Positions 34,701 through 49,700 of a stretch of DNA of 64,000 nucleotides are shown here, piece by piece. The notes below the pieces were generated by a model. That model searched no databases, was not told the DNA's origin, and was given only the letters and a program-made list of their open reading frames with translations. This DNA is from Oegoconia quadripuncta. Taxonomy: Eukaryota; Arthropoda; Insecta; Lepidoptera; Autostichidae. Both the position numbers and the translations under genes were made by a program. The stretch's first letter is position 1; each line of letters starts with the position of its first letter. The stretch is from positions 16,928,865 to 16,992,864 of the forward strand of contig OX438750.1 in the NCBI GenBank assembly GCA_949316235.1. The letters run 5' to 3'.

Positions 34701-37700
34701 GTCGGTTTAGGATACTCTTAACATTAACATTATTATAATTTAAAAAATTGCATACATAGTAGTTGACAATGCTAGAAGGTTAGATTATAATGTAATTGAT
34801 CTTTTTGTAGCTCAAGTTGGGAAACAATTCATCATGATGCCAGCGGGCAGTGGCCAGAAATTAAAATTGATCACCACAGGTGGCGCAGGCGGTGCGCCTA
34901 CTGTGCGGTTGGTCAGCGCCTCTGAGGTAAATTGATCCTTATAAAAATACCACGCTCACCCATTTGCCACATGATTGCTGCATTGACAACACTAGAAATA
35001 AATATATTTTTGACAAGAATGAAAACCTATGTTCAGCAGTGGGCATCCTTGGCTGGTATGATGATTAAGACAAGACTTTTTAATTTTAATGTATACTGTT
35101 CTCTAATTGTTGTACTTACAGTTTACATGTTTTATTTTAAAGTAAATCATTATTTAATATTTTCCATAACATTTTTATGAAGACAGATACACAACTGGAT
35201 TCTAAAATTTATTGAATTTATTATTAACTTATGCCAATAAACTTTTTCAGAGTCAATCAAGTCAAAATGTTTCTTCGTCGCAAACAAATAAACCAGCAAT
35301 AGCGAATGTTATCATACAAGGTGAGCTTATCATTTATTTAACATTCTCAAGTCAAACTTAGGGGCGATTTTCGGACATTAGAGATGCATGTCGTGGTTAC
35401 TTATGATTAAGGTGGCGCATGCACTATGTACAACTGCGTTTTTGTCATATTGTATTGTTATGTCAATCTTGCTGGCAATCCTAAAATAAATAAATAAATA
35501 CATACATAAAGTCACACCTGTTTCCCATAGGGGTAAGCAGAGACCGCAGACTTCCACTTGCTATGATACTGACACACCTTTTTTAGTTCATTCACTCTCA
35601 TAAGGTGAGATGGCATTGGAGATGTATAATCGAAAATACCCAAAATGACTATTCGAAATGTCAATTTTTATGATTTACTTTGCATCTGAGTCCGAAAGCG
35701 TTTGCAGAGTTTTAACTGTGTGTAGTGTAACACTTATTTTTATAATATAGTCACAACAAAACGTCACAAGCCAGTTAAATGTAAATAGGCCATGTTTCAA
35801 TCACATTAGGCAAGGTATTCAATGCCATAATATGTGTGTAAAATTGGAGTGGAGAGTAAAAAAATTGCTGCCCATAGTAAACGATGTTAACAAAAAATAA
35901 CCACGAAATAAACTTGTATATTTTCTTTCTTTCTCCCTTTTTGGGACCTTTTATTCACCTGGCCTCTCTTATTGTTTGTTGGTTGTAGACGGTAAAGCCA
36001 TTGTCGGGCACCCTGCAGTGAAAACAAGTCAGACCACTGCTCCAGTGATCACAAAAATGCTACCCACGACCACCACTTCAGGGGTGCAGGCCCGATATGT
36101 CACTATGACCCAGAAAACTGTGCCGATATCGCTTGAAAAAAAGGTACCTTTTTTTGTATTACTAGCAATAGTTATTCATACAGAGCTGTTTTATTGTAAA
36201 TGTCTAGACTATAATTTTAGAGAACTTCGTTATATTACAGCTAAAATAGGCATCATGCTACCATGATTGTGTAAAATTGCCCTGTATGGTTATTTATGGA
36301 ACCGATTGTGCCAACCATGCAATGAAGATTAGTGTATGTTTATGAAATAGTCATTGACAATTGACATTGGCTCAGAATAAGAAATAGTTTTCACTGCATT
36401 GCATGCATATGCAAAATAATATGTCACGTAAAAAACTTGAATAGCCCTTTTATTAAGACTACTATAATATCCTGTATATTATGGGACATGAAGGGGAAGT
36501 ACCTTAAATATTGTAGATAGTGAATTTTGCTCAAAGAAGACTTTATGTTATTTTTAAAAGTTAGTAATTCTGCATTCATAGATTTTCTAAAAATTACTTG
36601 CTTCGGCTGGGAATCGAACCGACTTAAATGTGAAAAAAAAAACACCCTACTTTTATGATGCCAATCGAAAGAATAGCTAAAAAATAATAACTCTGCCTAA
36701 GTAACATAGTATTTTAAAAGAAAGGAACAACATAAAATGATTGAGTCAAATTTCAAGAAAGTTATTTATTGCCGACGACGTTCGAAAAGTAGCGATATTA
36801 TCATTCCAAAGATAGCATTGATTATTCGTAAATAAGTACCCACTTCATAAAATCAACAGGCAGCGGGCTCATTAAAAGATTGGCGATTTGCGTAAAACAA
36901 GAGGGATCACATTTTGAGCATTTAATTAATTAATTTACAAAAAAATACCTACTTAATTGACTACGGCAGTTTCATGTATGTTTTTTATTTGATTAAAATG
37001 ATTAATTTCACGTTGTTCCTTTCTTTTAAAATACTATGTTACTTAGGCAGAGTTATTATTTTTTAGCTATTCTTTCGATTGGCATCATAAAAGTAGGGTG
37101 TTTTTTTTTTCACATTTGAGTCGGTTCGATTCCCAGCCGAAGCAAATAATTTTTAGAAAATCTATGAATGCAGAATTACTAACTTTTAAAAATAACATAA
37201 AGTCTTCTTTGAGCAAAATTCACTATCTACGATATTTAAGGTACTTCCCCTTCATGTCCCATAACTTTGGGACGCCCTGTATATAAGTATATAAGTGATG
37301 GTGGCGAGGGCGTAATGGAGCCGAGTGTGTTTAACCAATATATGCACGTATATCGTACGACGTTTTACAACATATTTGCGAGGAAACAGAATAAAAAATC
37401 ACGCGGCGCGCACGCGCTGCCTACTGGCTGGCGCCGCGCGGGCCAGTTCGAAATTTGAGAAAAAAAAGATGCAATTTGAAGCATATTTATTAGTATCAGT
37501 GATATTTTATTCACCGGGCTGATGGTGTTATCACTTGGTTGTATAGAATATAACTTGACTATTTGCGTTTATAACTATAACACACGCGTGTTTTATGAGC
37601 TGCTTGATATATCTAAAACCGGTGGAATTAGAGCCACTTTACGAGCAAGTATGTTGAAACTTCTAGTATAAGCGGGTCTCGCTGCGTTCACATCTACGAT

Positions 37701-40700
37701 AGCGTCGGGCGGCCTAATTACATTGGTCGGTAATTAGGCCTTAATTCAATAACCCATGTTATTTTTACATTTATACATGTATATGTGTCGCTAAATGGGT
37801 TAAATAAACGATTCTTATATTACGGTAAAAAAACTCATCCGGTATAGATCGTGCATAAATATGCATGATTTTAAATTTTTTTGCTAAAACATGCAACTAC
37901 CACTGAAAAAGGCTAAATTCATATCATCCGGTTTTTAGTAATAACGAAACCTAGAAAAAATCGTATCTGCAGTCGTTACCAATCTCGACTGCTTACATAC
38001 ATTATTTAATTTGAGGCAATGCAAAGCATTGAGCTTACTATTGTTACAAGTTTGAACGTTTTAATTGTCTGGCATTGTAGCGCTAAAACAGTAGTGTAGG
38101 AAGCGTTTTTTTTTCGTGATGTTTACAAGATGGTTTTTGCTATGTTTGATGGAAATCGGTTCAGTCGTTTCCAAGATATTTAATAGCTTTTAGCACAATT
38201 GGTTTGTTTACCTAGTCTAGACGATTTGATTGTCAGGGGGTTGTCTAAATTTTCTATTTTTATATTCTGCGCCTTTTGCTGAACGTAAAATTGTTTTGTA
38301 TCGTAAAAAAAGTTAAATAAAAAGGTTTTTACCTATCATAATATGAATTTGTATGTGGGTTATGAATACATCGATTATTAGCCTCAGTCTGTGCATCCCT
38401 GATTCTATGCTCAGTGGTCTTATTCAGTTCACTCAAGAATGACCAGTTTTCGTTTGTTTTCGCTAACTCACCTGTTGGGACGAGATTTACTTTTTTAACG
38501 TATTTATTGTGCACAAAAATATTACATACCAATGCAGTCCTGACTAGGTAAGACTAGTACATATCAGGAGACAGTTCCTCTCCACACAGAGTGACAAATT
38601 GTGCTAATGCCCTTAGAGTATTAACTTGTACAAAAGAAATTATTTTTTTAAAATTTATTTTATTTAATTTATAATATTTAAATTAAATTAATAAAAGATA
38701 CAAAAAAAATAAAATAAAGTCACGACCTTAATTCCAAACGGTGTGGTCAGAAATATCCCAAACTAACGCGTTTGGGTGTTCCAATCATTAAAATGCTTGT
38801 AAAAACATCTACGGTTCACCTTTCGAAATATACAAAAATGCCCACGTGACAGAGTGTGAGCCGATCTCTATTAAAACTTGCAAGTCTATAGATGTTTTTT
38901 GGTGGAAGTCCCTCAGTCACCTGTTACGATACCCACGGGAAGAGATGGGTTGGTTCTATTCTTTTTATGTGCTAATACCACACGGCATACTACTTTTTCT
39001 ACTTATCAATATTTTCTTGTAGTTGCTATTATCTTCGTCACCTACGAAGCCAGGCGTGAGGCTGGCTAAGAAACCGCAGATGATTGCCATCAAGTCGCCG
39101 ACTCCCAAACTGGCACCCACATCGGGGACACAGGGTAAGAATAAATTTTAGGTAGAATCGTAATATAAATAATAACGTTATTTATTTAATTTATTTATCA
39201 TTTATTGCACACAAGAAAAAAAAACATACAGATACAACATAATAGAGACGACACAACAGGTTCTGCTACGAAAGAGAGATATGACTGGAAGAGGCAGATA
39301 AGACGTGCACAATGGAAATCTAAAGAAATGAATAAATATGATAGATAAAAAAAACCTAACTGAATATAAATATAACTTATGTATGCACAGTCAGGGTTAA
39401 AAGTGCAGTCACAGTCTACGTTCAAACAATTATTTTTTTATTCGCGTTCTAATGAAAAATTCCTTTAATTCTTGTACACTAGATCGCACTGCACAAGAAT
39501 GGTACTCTATACTTGCCTTAAATACAAAGGTTTTCGCAAAAAATTCAAACGTTTGAACGGACTATGACTGCACTTTTAAACTTGACTGTACGTTTCTTTT
39601 TTGTGATGTAGATGCATAGACGTAGCAGATCAAACATTAACATACATAATGGATAATTGTTATTATTAATTAGCCGTTATGTGTGAATAATATTCGAAGG
39701 TGACATGCAACACTCCATCTAACTAATATTATAAATGTGAAGATGTTTGTTTAATTGTTTGTCTGTTGCTCAATCACGGCGAAACGGATTAACGAATTTG
39801 GATGAAATTTGGAATACATAGATAGAACATATTTTGGATTAAGACATATGATATTTTTTATCCCGATAAATTGAGTAGTTCCCGTGGAATAAGCAAATTT
39901 CCGCGATAAAGTTATTCCACGCAGGCGAAGCCGCGTGCGGGAAGCTAGTAGTAAATAATGGTGCTAACATAATCTTCCAGGTACCACTACTAAGAAGGTA
40001 GTCATAACAGCGAACCCACAGAATGTAATATTGAGAACGACGGCACCCCCCAAAACTGGACAGGTAAACTTAACCTCTCTTATATATATCTCTCTCTGTA
40101 TTGTAAAATGTTACCTTGCGAAAATATATAAATTATTTATTGTTCCAGGCAACTAAGGGTAATATTGGACAAAGAACTCAACTGCATCAAATAAATGTTC
40201 CAGGGAAAGGTGTAAGTTCTCACAACAATAAGGCAACTGTTTCAAACCTGTCTGTGTTATTTATTACACGTAATATGTTTTTACCCTCCGACGCAAAAAG
40301 AGAGGTGTTATAACTTTGGAACCTACGTCTCTCTATGGCATTGTAGAGCAAAAACGGCTGAACCGATTTAAAAACTGCTTGTTATCAATCAAGTACAAGA
40401 GTGAATAGGTATTTACTGGGATCGCGTGCTTCATCTTCGACCACATCATCACTTTCCATCAGTTGAGATTGTGGTCAAACGCGAATCCAGTTAATCATAA
40501 AAAAAGAACACTTTATGGCACAAACATTTAAGAATACATTTGATAAATACAACTTCAAAATTATACAACCAGGCGGTCTTATCGTTATTGAGCCATTTCT
40601 ACTACAACCTTTGGGTAGAGAAAAGAAGTAGGAATAAAAACCAGTAGGTTGTGCGTGCATCAATGATTTAAAATGTAATAAGTACTAATAATAATAATAA

Positions 40701-43700
40701 AAAAATAAATAAAAGTAATAATAGGTTAATAAACATACATACGTTAGATATGAACATGTACTTACATTAATAGTGTCAAATATACCTAACATATGCATAC
40801 AATGATAATTATTATATATGCATACATACACAATAAATGTGACACCAAACAAAGAAAAAATGAATACTGTTATTATCAAAGCTCAGAACCATGAATATGG
40901 CAACAGCAGTGGCGTGCACAGCATTTTGCCACAGGGTAGGCATATAAAATTGCTATCAAATGGGAAAAAAATACAAGTACAAAATATTAACAATATTAAC
41001 TTGCTCTTATAGCAGTCCTCGTAACTGTTTAGAATATTTTTGTTCACATCGGTATGAATCAGCTGTCTCGACCAATGCATTTCGAGGCAAGCTTAAAATT
41101 TTCTAAGGTAGGCACTGCTTTTTTGCCTGTATGGAGGGCACGTCATTAATTTACTAACTACTAGTAAGGAGGGTAATGTTTTTCGAGTGTATGTATGCAT
41201 TTAGATTTCCATATTACCTCCTGTTACCTTATCGGCTCGATCGATTTTAAATTACAAGGCGTCGTTAGATACGTCTTGATCTCTACGGTGTCATAGGATA
41301 CATTTTATGGTAAAAAATCCAACATGGAGCCCGCAAAATACTAAATATGCTGAGGGGTTTTCGGTTTTGCATAGGAGTCACTTGTACTGCTATTGTTATA
41401 GATTCAGTACATACGACTGGTAACGAATGCGAATGCGAGCTCGGCATCAGCTAAAGTATCTCCAAAGCCGGTAGCAGCGCCTTCTAAGACTTTTGTTTTG
41501 GCTGACAGCAAAGGTACGTAATAATTAATTTTGTTGTTTAAATTCAGAAACGTACAATATTCAGAATGGTCTGTTAGTTATTTAATAATTGAACCGCCAA
41601 TAAATGGCAATAATGTTCCTTTTTCTATCTCTTAATTTAAAAAGGTCCCTCAGGTGGCCCCTATCAAACAAAAAATAATCATGAAAATAAATAAATATAA
41701 AATATGTTTTCACATACACACAGCGCCATCTAGTTCCAGATGGTTGATATATAACACAAATACATTTTTTTTGTAAATAAATACATATATAAATAAACAA
41801 CGTCCATAACTCGGGAACACACACACATCAAACAAACAGAGCAGCAGTCAGAGTTTCTAACCACTACACAAAACAGGTCATTAAAATCGGTTAACAATAA
41901 ATTGACAAAGATATCGCGTAACAAACATACAAAAAAAACTGTCGAATTGAGAACCTCCTCTTCTAGAAGTCGATTAAAAATATAAAATTGCGAACGCGGA
42001 TATTTGCCTTCTATTATCGTAAGATAAAATTTAATATATTGTAATAATTTTATAGGTAATCTAATACAGATGACGGCAGAGAAGATGGTCAGTGGTCAGC
42101 CACCGCCCCTGATTGTAACTGGAAATGCGAATGCTGCTGAAAAAAGTAAGTAGACAAAGAGAAAAAGAAAGAAGGAAAGCAACTGTTTATCCGCTATGTC
42201 GACACACGACTAATTTGGATAAATATGTAATAGAACACTCGGTGAAGTGTCGCAGTAGTACGAAATGTCGATCTTGCAATCTTTCCTCCTTTCTCTTTAT
42301 TTATATTGATGGCCAATTTGACGACCGAGTGGTGTAGTTGATAGTGACCCTGTCAGCGAAACCAACGATTGCGGGTACGAATCCCGCGAGGGGTAAATGT
42401 TGAGTGGATAGTGACCCTGTCAGCGAAACCAACGGTTGCGGGTTCGAATCCCGTGAGGGGTAAAGGTTTGTGTGATGAATACGAACATTCTTGGATGTTT
42501 ATATAAATATTTATGTATATTTATGCGTTATTTAGTATCCATTGTACAAGCTTTGCTTAGTTTGGGACTAGATGATTGGTGTACTTAAGTGTCCGAAATG
42601 TTATTTAACTTTGTGTTTTAAAGGGACGTCTACGAATTGATAATTAGTAAAAAAAACAATTAAAAATGAAGTAATGTTATCAAGTTATCATACATGTAGT
42701 TCCAACGCGCCATTTTTAAAAAGTATAATTACTTAGAATTTTCGGGAAAGGTGGAAAATTTACAGAAATTGCAATGTTGCCAACCTATATGGTCTTTATC
42801 GTCTTAACACAGCGCTACAGTTTTTGTGGAATAGCCAACATAACACAATAGAATGTCAATAGTGTGTCGCTAGAATGGAAATAGTATTTGTACATCATCA
42901 TATCACCCACAGGACGTCCACTGCTGAACATAGCCTTCCCATGGGCTATGGAGATTTCTAGAGCGACCGGTTAGAAGCAGCCTGCATCCAGCGATTTCCC
43001 CCAACTATCATCAGCCACCTTATGGCTTTGATTAGAAGACGTTGCGTAGTATTGATTACCCTAGAATTAGGGCGCAGTGTTAACGCTGTGCAACGCTGTG
43101 GACCTCATCACCAGCTCTATCCCGTGTTCATGCATTAGACAATATGACTTGAAATATTGTGTGCACTAGATACTCAAAAATTCCCCAGATAACTATGCTC
43201 GAACGAATTTGTGCGTACAACTAGTATACAAATATAGGAAGGTAGATATTGGCCGTGTGGCTTCCGTTCGATTAGAGTAGGACCATCCTGTCTCTTTCCG
43301 CTAATTAACATAAACCAGTAATGGGCGGCAGCGTCGTACGCAGTTCACTAAAAAAATCTGCGATCGCTAACTGCTCAGCAACGTGACGATTAGGGCAAAC
43401 CATGCCCTGAGAAAAGTCCAGGTCCACCAGTGGACTTTCATAGGCTATTGATTATGTTCACGACGCTATAATTTATGTCTTCCTGGAGAGTCTCGCCCTA
43501 AAACAGAAGATCTTAGTACGGTTTTTCATACAATTTTCTTGCTTACAATATTAATCGGGTCATATGTACATTGTATCCTGGCATTTACATGATTCCGAAT
43601 TTGTTTTAAGGCTACCAGGGATCCTCACATACTACATAAGTGTGTGTTTGTACACATGTTTAGAATAATAAATAAATATATAACTTTTTTGAATATTCTG

Positions 43701-46700
43701 ATTTGAGCTAGGGATGTTTGAAATTCATTATAAACAAAACAAATAATAATAACTAAGTAATTTGGAACGCGAAATCAGACTACTCAAAAATGGCGCCTTT
43801 TTGTTAAAGTTACAATGACGTTTCCATAACTTTTAGAAAATGGAAACGAAAAATTCAAATATTGACGCGACTCCAATTATAAAAACGTAAGTTTTCTCTA
43901 TTTGAAATTATTCGAAGTGGAAATCTGGAACATAGTTTGAAGATAATTTGAAAATTTAGCAAAAGTCGGACGGGTATCGTTGTCAATGTAAAAATATTGG
44001 ATGAAATTTCGATATTATAGTGATTTTGTGGTTGTTAGTGGTGATAGAATAGCGCGCGAATTTCTGGAGACACCACCACAAGTTAAATATTATTTTCAGT
44101 GACATCTAAACCACAGCAAAGATTAGTGAAAATTGCTCCACTCGCATCTAGGACTGGACAAGCTGCCATGGTGAGATACCTTTCATTCACTAATACATAT
44201 TTGTGTTGACCTCTATAGTGCTAGATTTTGTTTTTATGTTAATTACTAAAAAAATCTACTAAAAAGTATCGTTCACAATCTTAATGACCTAAGACTGTTA
44301 ATTATTGAATAAACTTGTTTGTGTTATCGGTAAACACATCCTTGCAAAAATTGGGCACACACATAACTTTTAACAGTTCGATATTTTTCTTGGGAAAACC
44401 AACAGTTATTTTGCAAAGTATCACTTAAACTGAAAAACTGAGATCCAATTAGAGGTTTCCACTCATAGAATCAATTATATTTTGTAATTGTGATTTTATA
44501 TTTTGTTTTTTACGCGTATGGTGGTGTTTTGTATTATCGTGATTTACCTAACTGCGTGGTTTGCCAAAAAAGTCATAGGTATAAGAGAAAACATGGGTTG
44601 TTACAATCGCAAGGTTGCATGCATGCTCTACTCTAATCAGACACTTAATTTAAAAAATTTATTAAACGAATTATTACATCTGTGTTATTAGAATTTAATT
44701 GTTAATATCTTGTTAGCATGCTTACACCTAATTGACATAAATTGTCTTTTGTCTTGCAGTTAACTGTTGATTCAGAATTAAAATATGCAAATGTTTCTGC
44801 TTCAATAATCGAATCCAACCAAGTTGGCTCTTGTATATATGTTCAGTATCTGACACTCAAATTTATGTTCGATAGCATTTTCTGAAATATGGTAGTTAAA
44901 CCAAACAATTTTTTATGCACTAGTTAGCGCTTAGTCTCAATCATATCTGATCTTAAGTGAAGATAGAATCGCACTTACCCGGGATCCCGTACTTTTTGGG
45001 GAATTGCTTATCTAATATAGCGAGAAGAACAATGCCATTAACACAGCTGCTTGGCGGCAGTCATAGATAAGATTAATATCGCTTAATATTTGAACAGGAC
45101 CCTTATTGTCAGAAGCCTGTCTCTAAGTTACCTAGAACTATGTGCTTTTTTGACGACCGATTGGTGTTGTGAGTTCCTCTGCCAGTGAAGAAGGAATATT
45201 ATGCTGTCACCTTCATATCATTGACATTCATAGCGATGGAATAATGTTTGGGGTTAGGAAGCTTTTCAGTATGCGGACATGTTTATTTTGCTACAGCATC
45301 AACAAACACGTTCGGGGAAGAGCCTCCTAGCGCCATTATCACCGGCAGCTGAGGGGCCCACCACCCTCGATGACGTCACGGAGCTGCTTCAAAGGCGTGA
45401 GCTTACGGAGGTCGTGGACAGGAAACCACAGATCGATCATATTGACCAGGACGAGTATGGGCCGGGCGAGGGGGAGGGCGGATCGGCAGGCGAAGAGCTG
45501 ATTGGTTAGTGAGCTGTGACATAAATAAGTCATATAGTCGTATCCTCTCGTACGAAAAACACATTCCATATTCCTTTTAGTTATACTAATTATATTAAGA
45601 ATACTTTTATAAGAGGATCATGTTTATACTATAATATAATGTTGATATCTTCTCGTGCAGTCTAAACACTTAATTTCGTATTTTTTTATCTTGTATGACG
45701 TTACAATATAATGCAATATTCTTTCTTGTACATACACACACACACACGCAAATCAACAACCACTTTATGGCACACTTCATCGAGCAATAAGGTTTACAAA
45801 ATGGAGGCCGCTGGTTCGATTCCCAGTGGGTTACATATTTAGTTCTTGGTGTGGTTGATGGTAGGGCATTTTAAATGTTTACCTGGCCAGCTACCATCAT
45901 GGTATCCAACTCTGCAGCAATGTCGATATTATTGTTGTATTCCGGCTGTTTGGGATAAGATAGCGAGTTCGAAACTGTCGCGTTTTGTGCACAAACCGGC
46001 TACGAGTTGGCTGAATAGGTCTCTATGTATTTCATACAATAGAATAACTATTGCTTACACAATGACGGCCCAGTGAAATTGACCCTTTTTAACCGAATTC
46101 CAAAAATTCGTTTATTTTTAAAATTTTTGTATGTGTGGTGCGCGCCATTTGCGACCTTTATGAACCGATTTCAATCATTCTTTTTTGTTTGATATACCGC
46201 AGGGTAGGCCCGTATAAATTTTGCGAATATTTGATGATGCACCCAAACGATACAGAACCATACAGATATTCAATTGACGGAAGACAACCAAATGATATTT
46301 AATATCAAAAATATTTAGATCATTACCGCATATTTTAGCTTGTGAGACAGTCAACGTAAAATTATTCAAGCGCAAACTAAAAAAGTATATGCTATCCATT
46401 TTGTTATAGTACAGTTAATACCTGACGTGATTAGACCATCAGAATAGTATACTGTATGTGTACATATACCAGGGACGCGAAGGCACTGCCTCATGCCGAC
46501 AAAATACTATGCAGTTTGACATATTATTGTAATTGTGAACGTTGTTTTAAGTGAATAAATAAACTATAGCTAAAAAATTAACGCTGTCGAATATGCGGAA
46601 GAAATGCGGCGCGTAGTATTTCGTACAAATAATTTTAAAATTATTTTGGTGCGGACAAAATATGTGCGTTCAGCTTTAGATGTATGTTACCTTGTATTTC

Positions 46701-49700
46701 CTCGCAGATAATCGGGAGACAGATTCAAAGGCGGCACTGCAGCGGCTCATAGCCGAGACAGTCGGCGGGGTGACGCCGGACCACTCGATGTCCATACGCG
46801 AGGTCGAAGTGGACTTTGAGAGGACACGGGTAACGCAACCATTGACCACACAAGATATTCCAGATCAATCGCATCGCAAAGTTTAATGATTGACAGGAGA
46901 ACTGCACTCCTGGAATTTTAAAAAATAGCTTGTAAGCAACAAAAATGACGAAAGAAATGTGATAAAGAATTATACAGGGTCAAATTTAATTCGTGTTATT
47001 CCTGTTATTCCTGTTTACTGGTGACTCCACTCCTGATTACGAACAAGTTTTCACTAGGAACCATAGTAGAATTCAGCGGAAAATTGTTGTACTTTCATAC
47101 TAAGGTGGTTTCAGAATGGTTTAATTTGTATGGGTAATCAAAAATTTTTTGATTGAATTCGACTATGGTTCCTTGGGGAAAGTTGTTCGTAATCAAGAGT
47201 GGCGTCACCAGTTAATGGGAATTACACGAATTCAAATTCACACTGTATGAAAAAAAAAATATAAAACGTTTTTTAGTATATGTATATGTCGGTGAATATA
47301 AATATTATCCGAGTATCAAAAACTTTCCATGTATATTTTCGAGAAAAGAATATTCAAATTAGACGTTCTCCATACATTACGCTAAAATTAAGAATATCTT
47401 TATTCAATATTTTTTTCGGTCGGTTGTCATTGTATAATTAGGGTTCGCGGTTATCGAAGCTCTCGTGGAGCAGTCGCATTCGCTATTCGTGTTTGATTGG
47501 CGAAGTTAAGCAACGTCTATCGCGGCCAGTCCGTGGATGAGTGACCACTAACGGTATTTTCATACGAGTGATTCCATGCGTCGAAGGGCGCTTTAAACAG
47601 TTGGTCTCGGTTACTCTCACTAGTCTGACGCAATGCGGCATCGAATCCCGCGAGGGTTAAGTGTTTGTATGATGAATACGAACATTTATACCCGAGTCAT
47701 GGATGTTTATATAAATATTTATGTATGTTTATCTGTTGTCTAGTATCCAAAGTACAAGCTTTCCTTAGCTTGGTATTAACTGATAACTGTCCGAAATATT
47801 TATTAAAAAAAATAAAAGATTTAATTCTTAATACGTAATTATTATGATTTATAATTAAATTATTATTATTTTAAACCAACTAACATTATTGATTACAAAT
47901 GTATTGTAATAATAATAATGAATTGTACATATACATACATAATATAATTTCAATTATTTTAATTGACCATTTATATTAACAGTTGATTTTCATTTCTACA
48001 GTATATACTTATTGACATTCCTTAATTTTATACTTCGTATAATTCGTATGTATGTTTATCCGTTATCTAGTATCCATACCACAAGCTTTGCTTCGTTTGG
48101 GACTAGATGATTGGTGTAAGTGTCCGAAATATTTATTTAAAATTAAAAAAAAATATATATTTAAATAATTTACACGCTGAATAATTCTATCGAATGAACT
48201 AATTAAATATTTTGTTATTTTTATTGTCATGGCTTATAAAACTAACTGACTAATCCGCACTGGGCCCGCGAGGTGATGACATTGACTGATGATATCGTTT
48301 CAATGATGGTTAACAGAGCCCATCGTGCGATGGTAGCGGTCGAAGCCCAGAACGGAATCGAAGACAAGACGAGCACCCCCTCATTGTCATACCGTCATAT
48401 ATGAAGCAAGATATGAACCTCGAAGATGATGTAAGTTACGTTTTTGATTGGGAAAGTGACGATATAGTCTCAGATGAAGCACGTGATCTCAGTAGATGCC
48501 TATTCACCCGGCTCTTGAAGATCTCAAAATTGTAGGATTTGGAAGGACTAATGCCGCCAGGGAGTGTTATGTTTGAAGACTGTCGGTTAGTGCCAGCGCC
48601 AAAACTACTGAACAGATTAGATTTTTTTTTTGGAAACTGGTGTTTGTGAAATGGCTGATTGATGAAAACCGGTTCAGCCGTTTCGAAGATAAACTTTTTA
48701 CACATTTGCTTTATTTGTCTGTTTTTATTTGATTTTAATTTGATTTCCCTCCCACTAACTGCCGCTGGATATCGTCAGTTCCGAAGCGCGCCAACCCAGG
48801 ACTCATCGTCAGCCTTACTGTTCGGGTAGAGCCTCCTCTCACTTGGAGAGGGTATGGCCCATAAACCACCACGCAGGCCCAGTGCGTATAGGTGGATTTA
48901 TGTCAGACTAATGCCCACCTGACAGTGTTTAAACCGCACGTGTAGGCCACCAACTTGGCTTAACTTAAAAACAACCGAGACCAATAGTTAATGTACCATC
49001 CGAAGCACGGAAACACTCAATAAAATACCACTAGTGGACAGCCCAGGAATACTAATTATTAATGTTATAATTTTAGGTACACAATTTTTGTTGAAAGGCC
49101 TATGCATCAGTGGAACGTTTAGAGATATTGTGGTGTGTGTAATTGTCGTATATACCCTTTGCTGGGGCGCAGCTTCCTCCGACTAGGAGATGGTATGGGT
49201 GATAAACAGGGTGACAGGGAAATTCGTCCTATTCCATCAGGGCAAGCATGACCCGTGGTCTCTTTAGGGGCCTTCAACCTCGTGTCATTTCAGACACAAT
49301 GGGGCATGCTAGCCCGGTATGAAAGGGTTATACTAGAGATTATTTGCGAGACATCAGGTCCTATCAACTAGGGGTTGGGAATGAGCGGCGTCCGAGATTT
49401 CGGGAGTTTAAATTTATTTTTAAATTTTTCGATATCACAAGAAACAAGTTATTGTAAAAAAACCACCGAAGATCTCATCTCATACTTATCTAAAATCTAA
49501 TAAACCAGCAATCATTAGAAGAAAGCACGCCCAAAATTATGGTAATTCCAGGAAAAAAATGTTAGGGAGGAACTTTGTATTTTTTTTTATCGTTCTCGTA
49601 AATCTACTTAATTATTACAAAAAAATTTTCATACGCTTTCCATACAGGTACAAATTTCGCAACGGCTTATCAAAAAATCAGCAGTAAATGCGCAATAAAA

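Noticed and set aside
36424..37286. Paired frames beginning [15 protein letters not shown]
   Set aside because: Both come from the foldback arms, run across the B box and a poly(T) stretch, and have no domain.
47442..47610. 5S rRNA gene
   Set aside because: Only the internal half is recognisable and it is too diverged, with SINE text attached.
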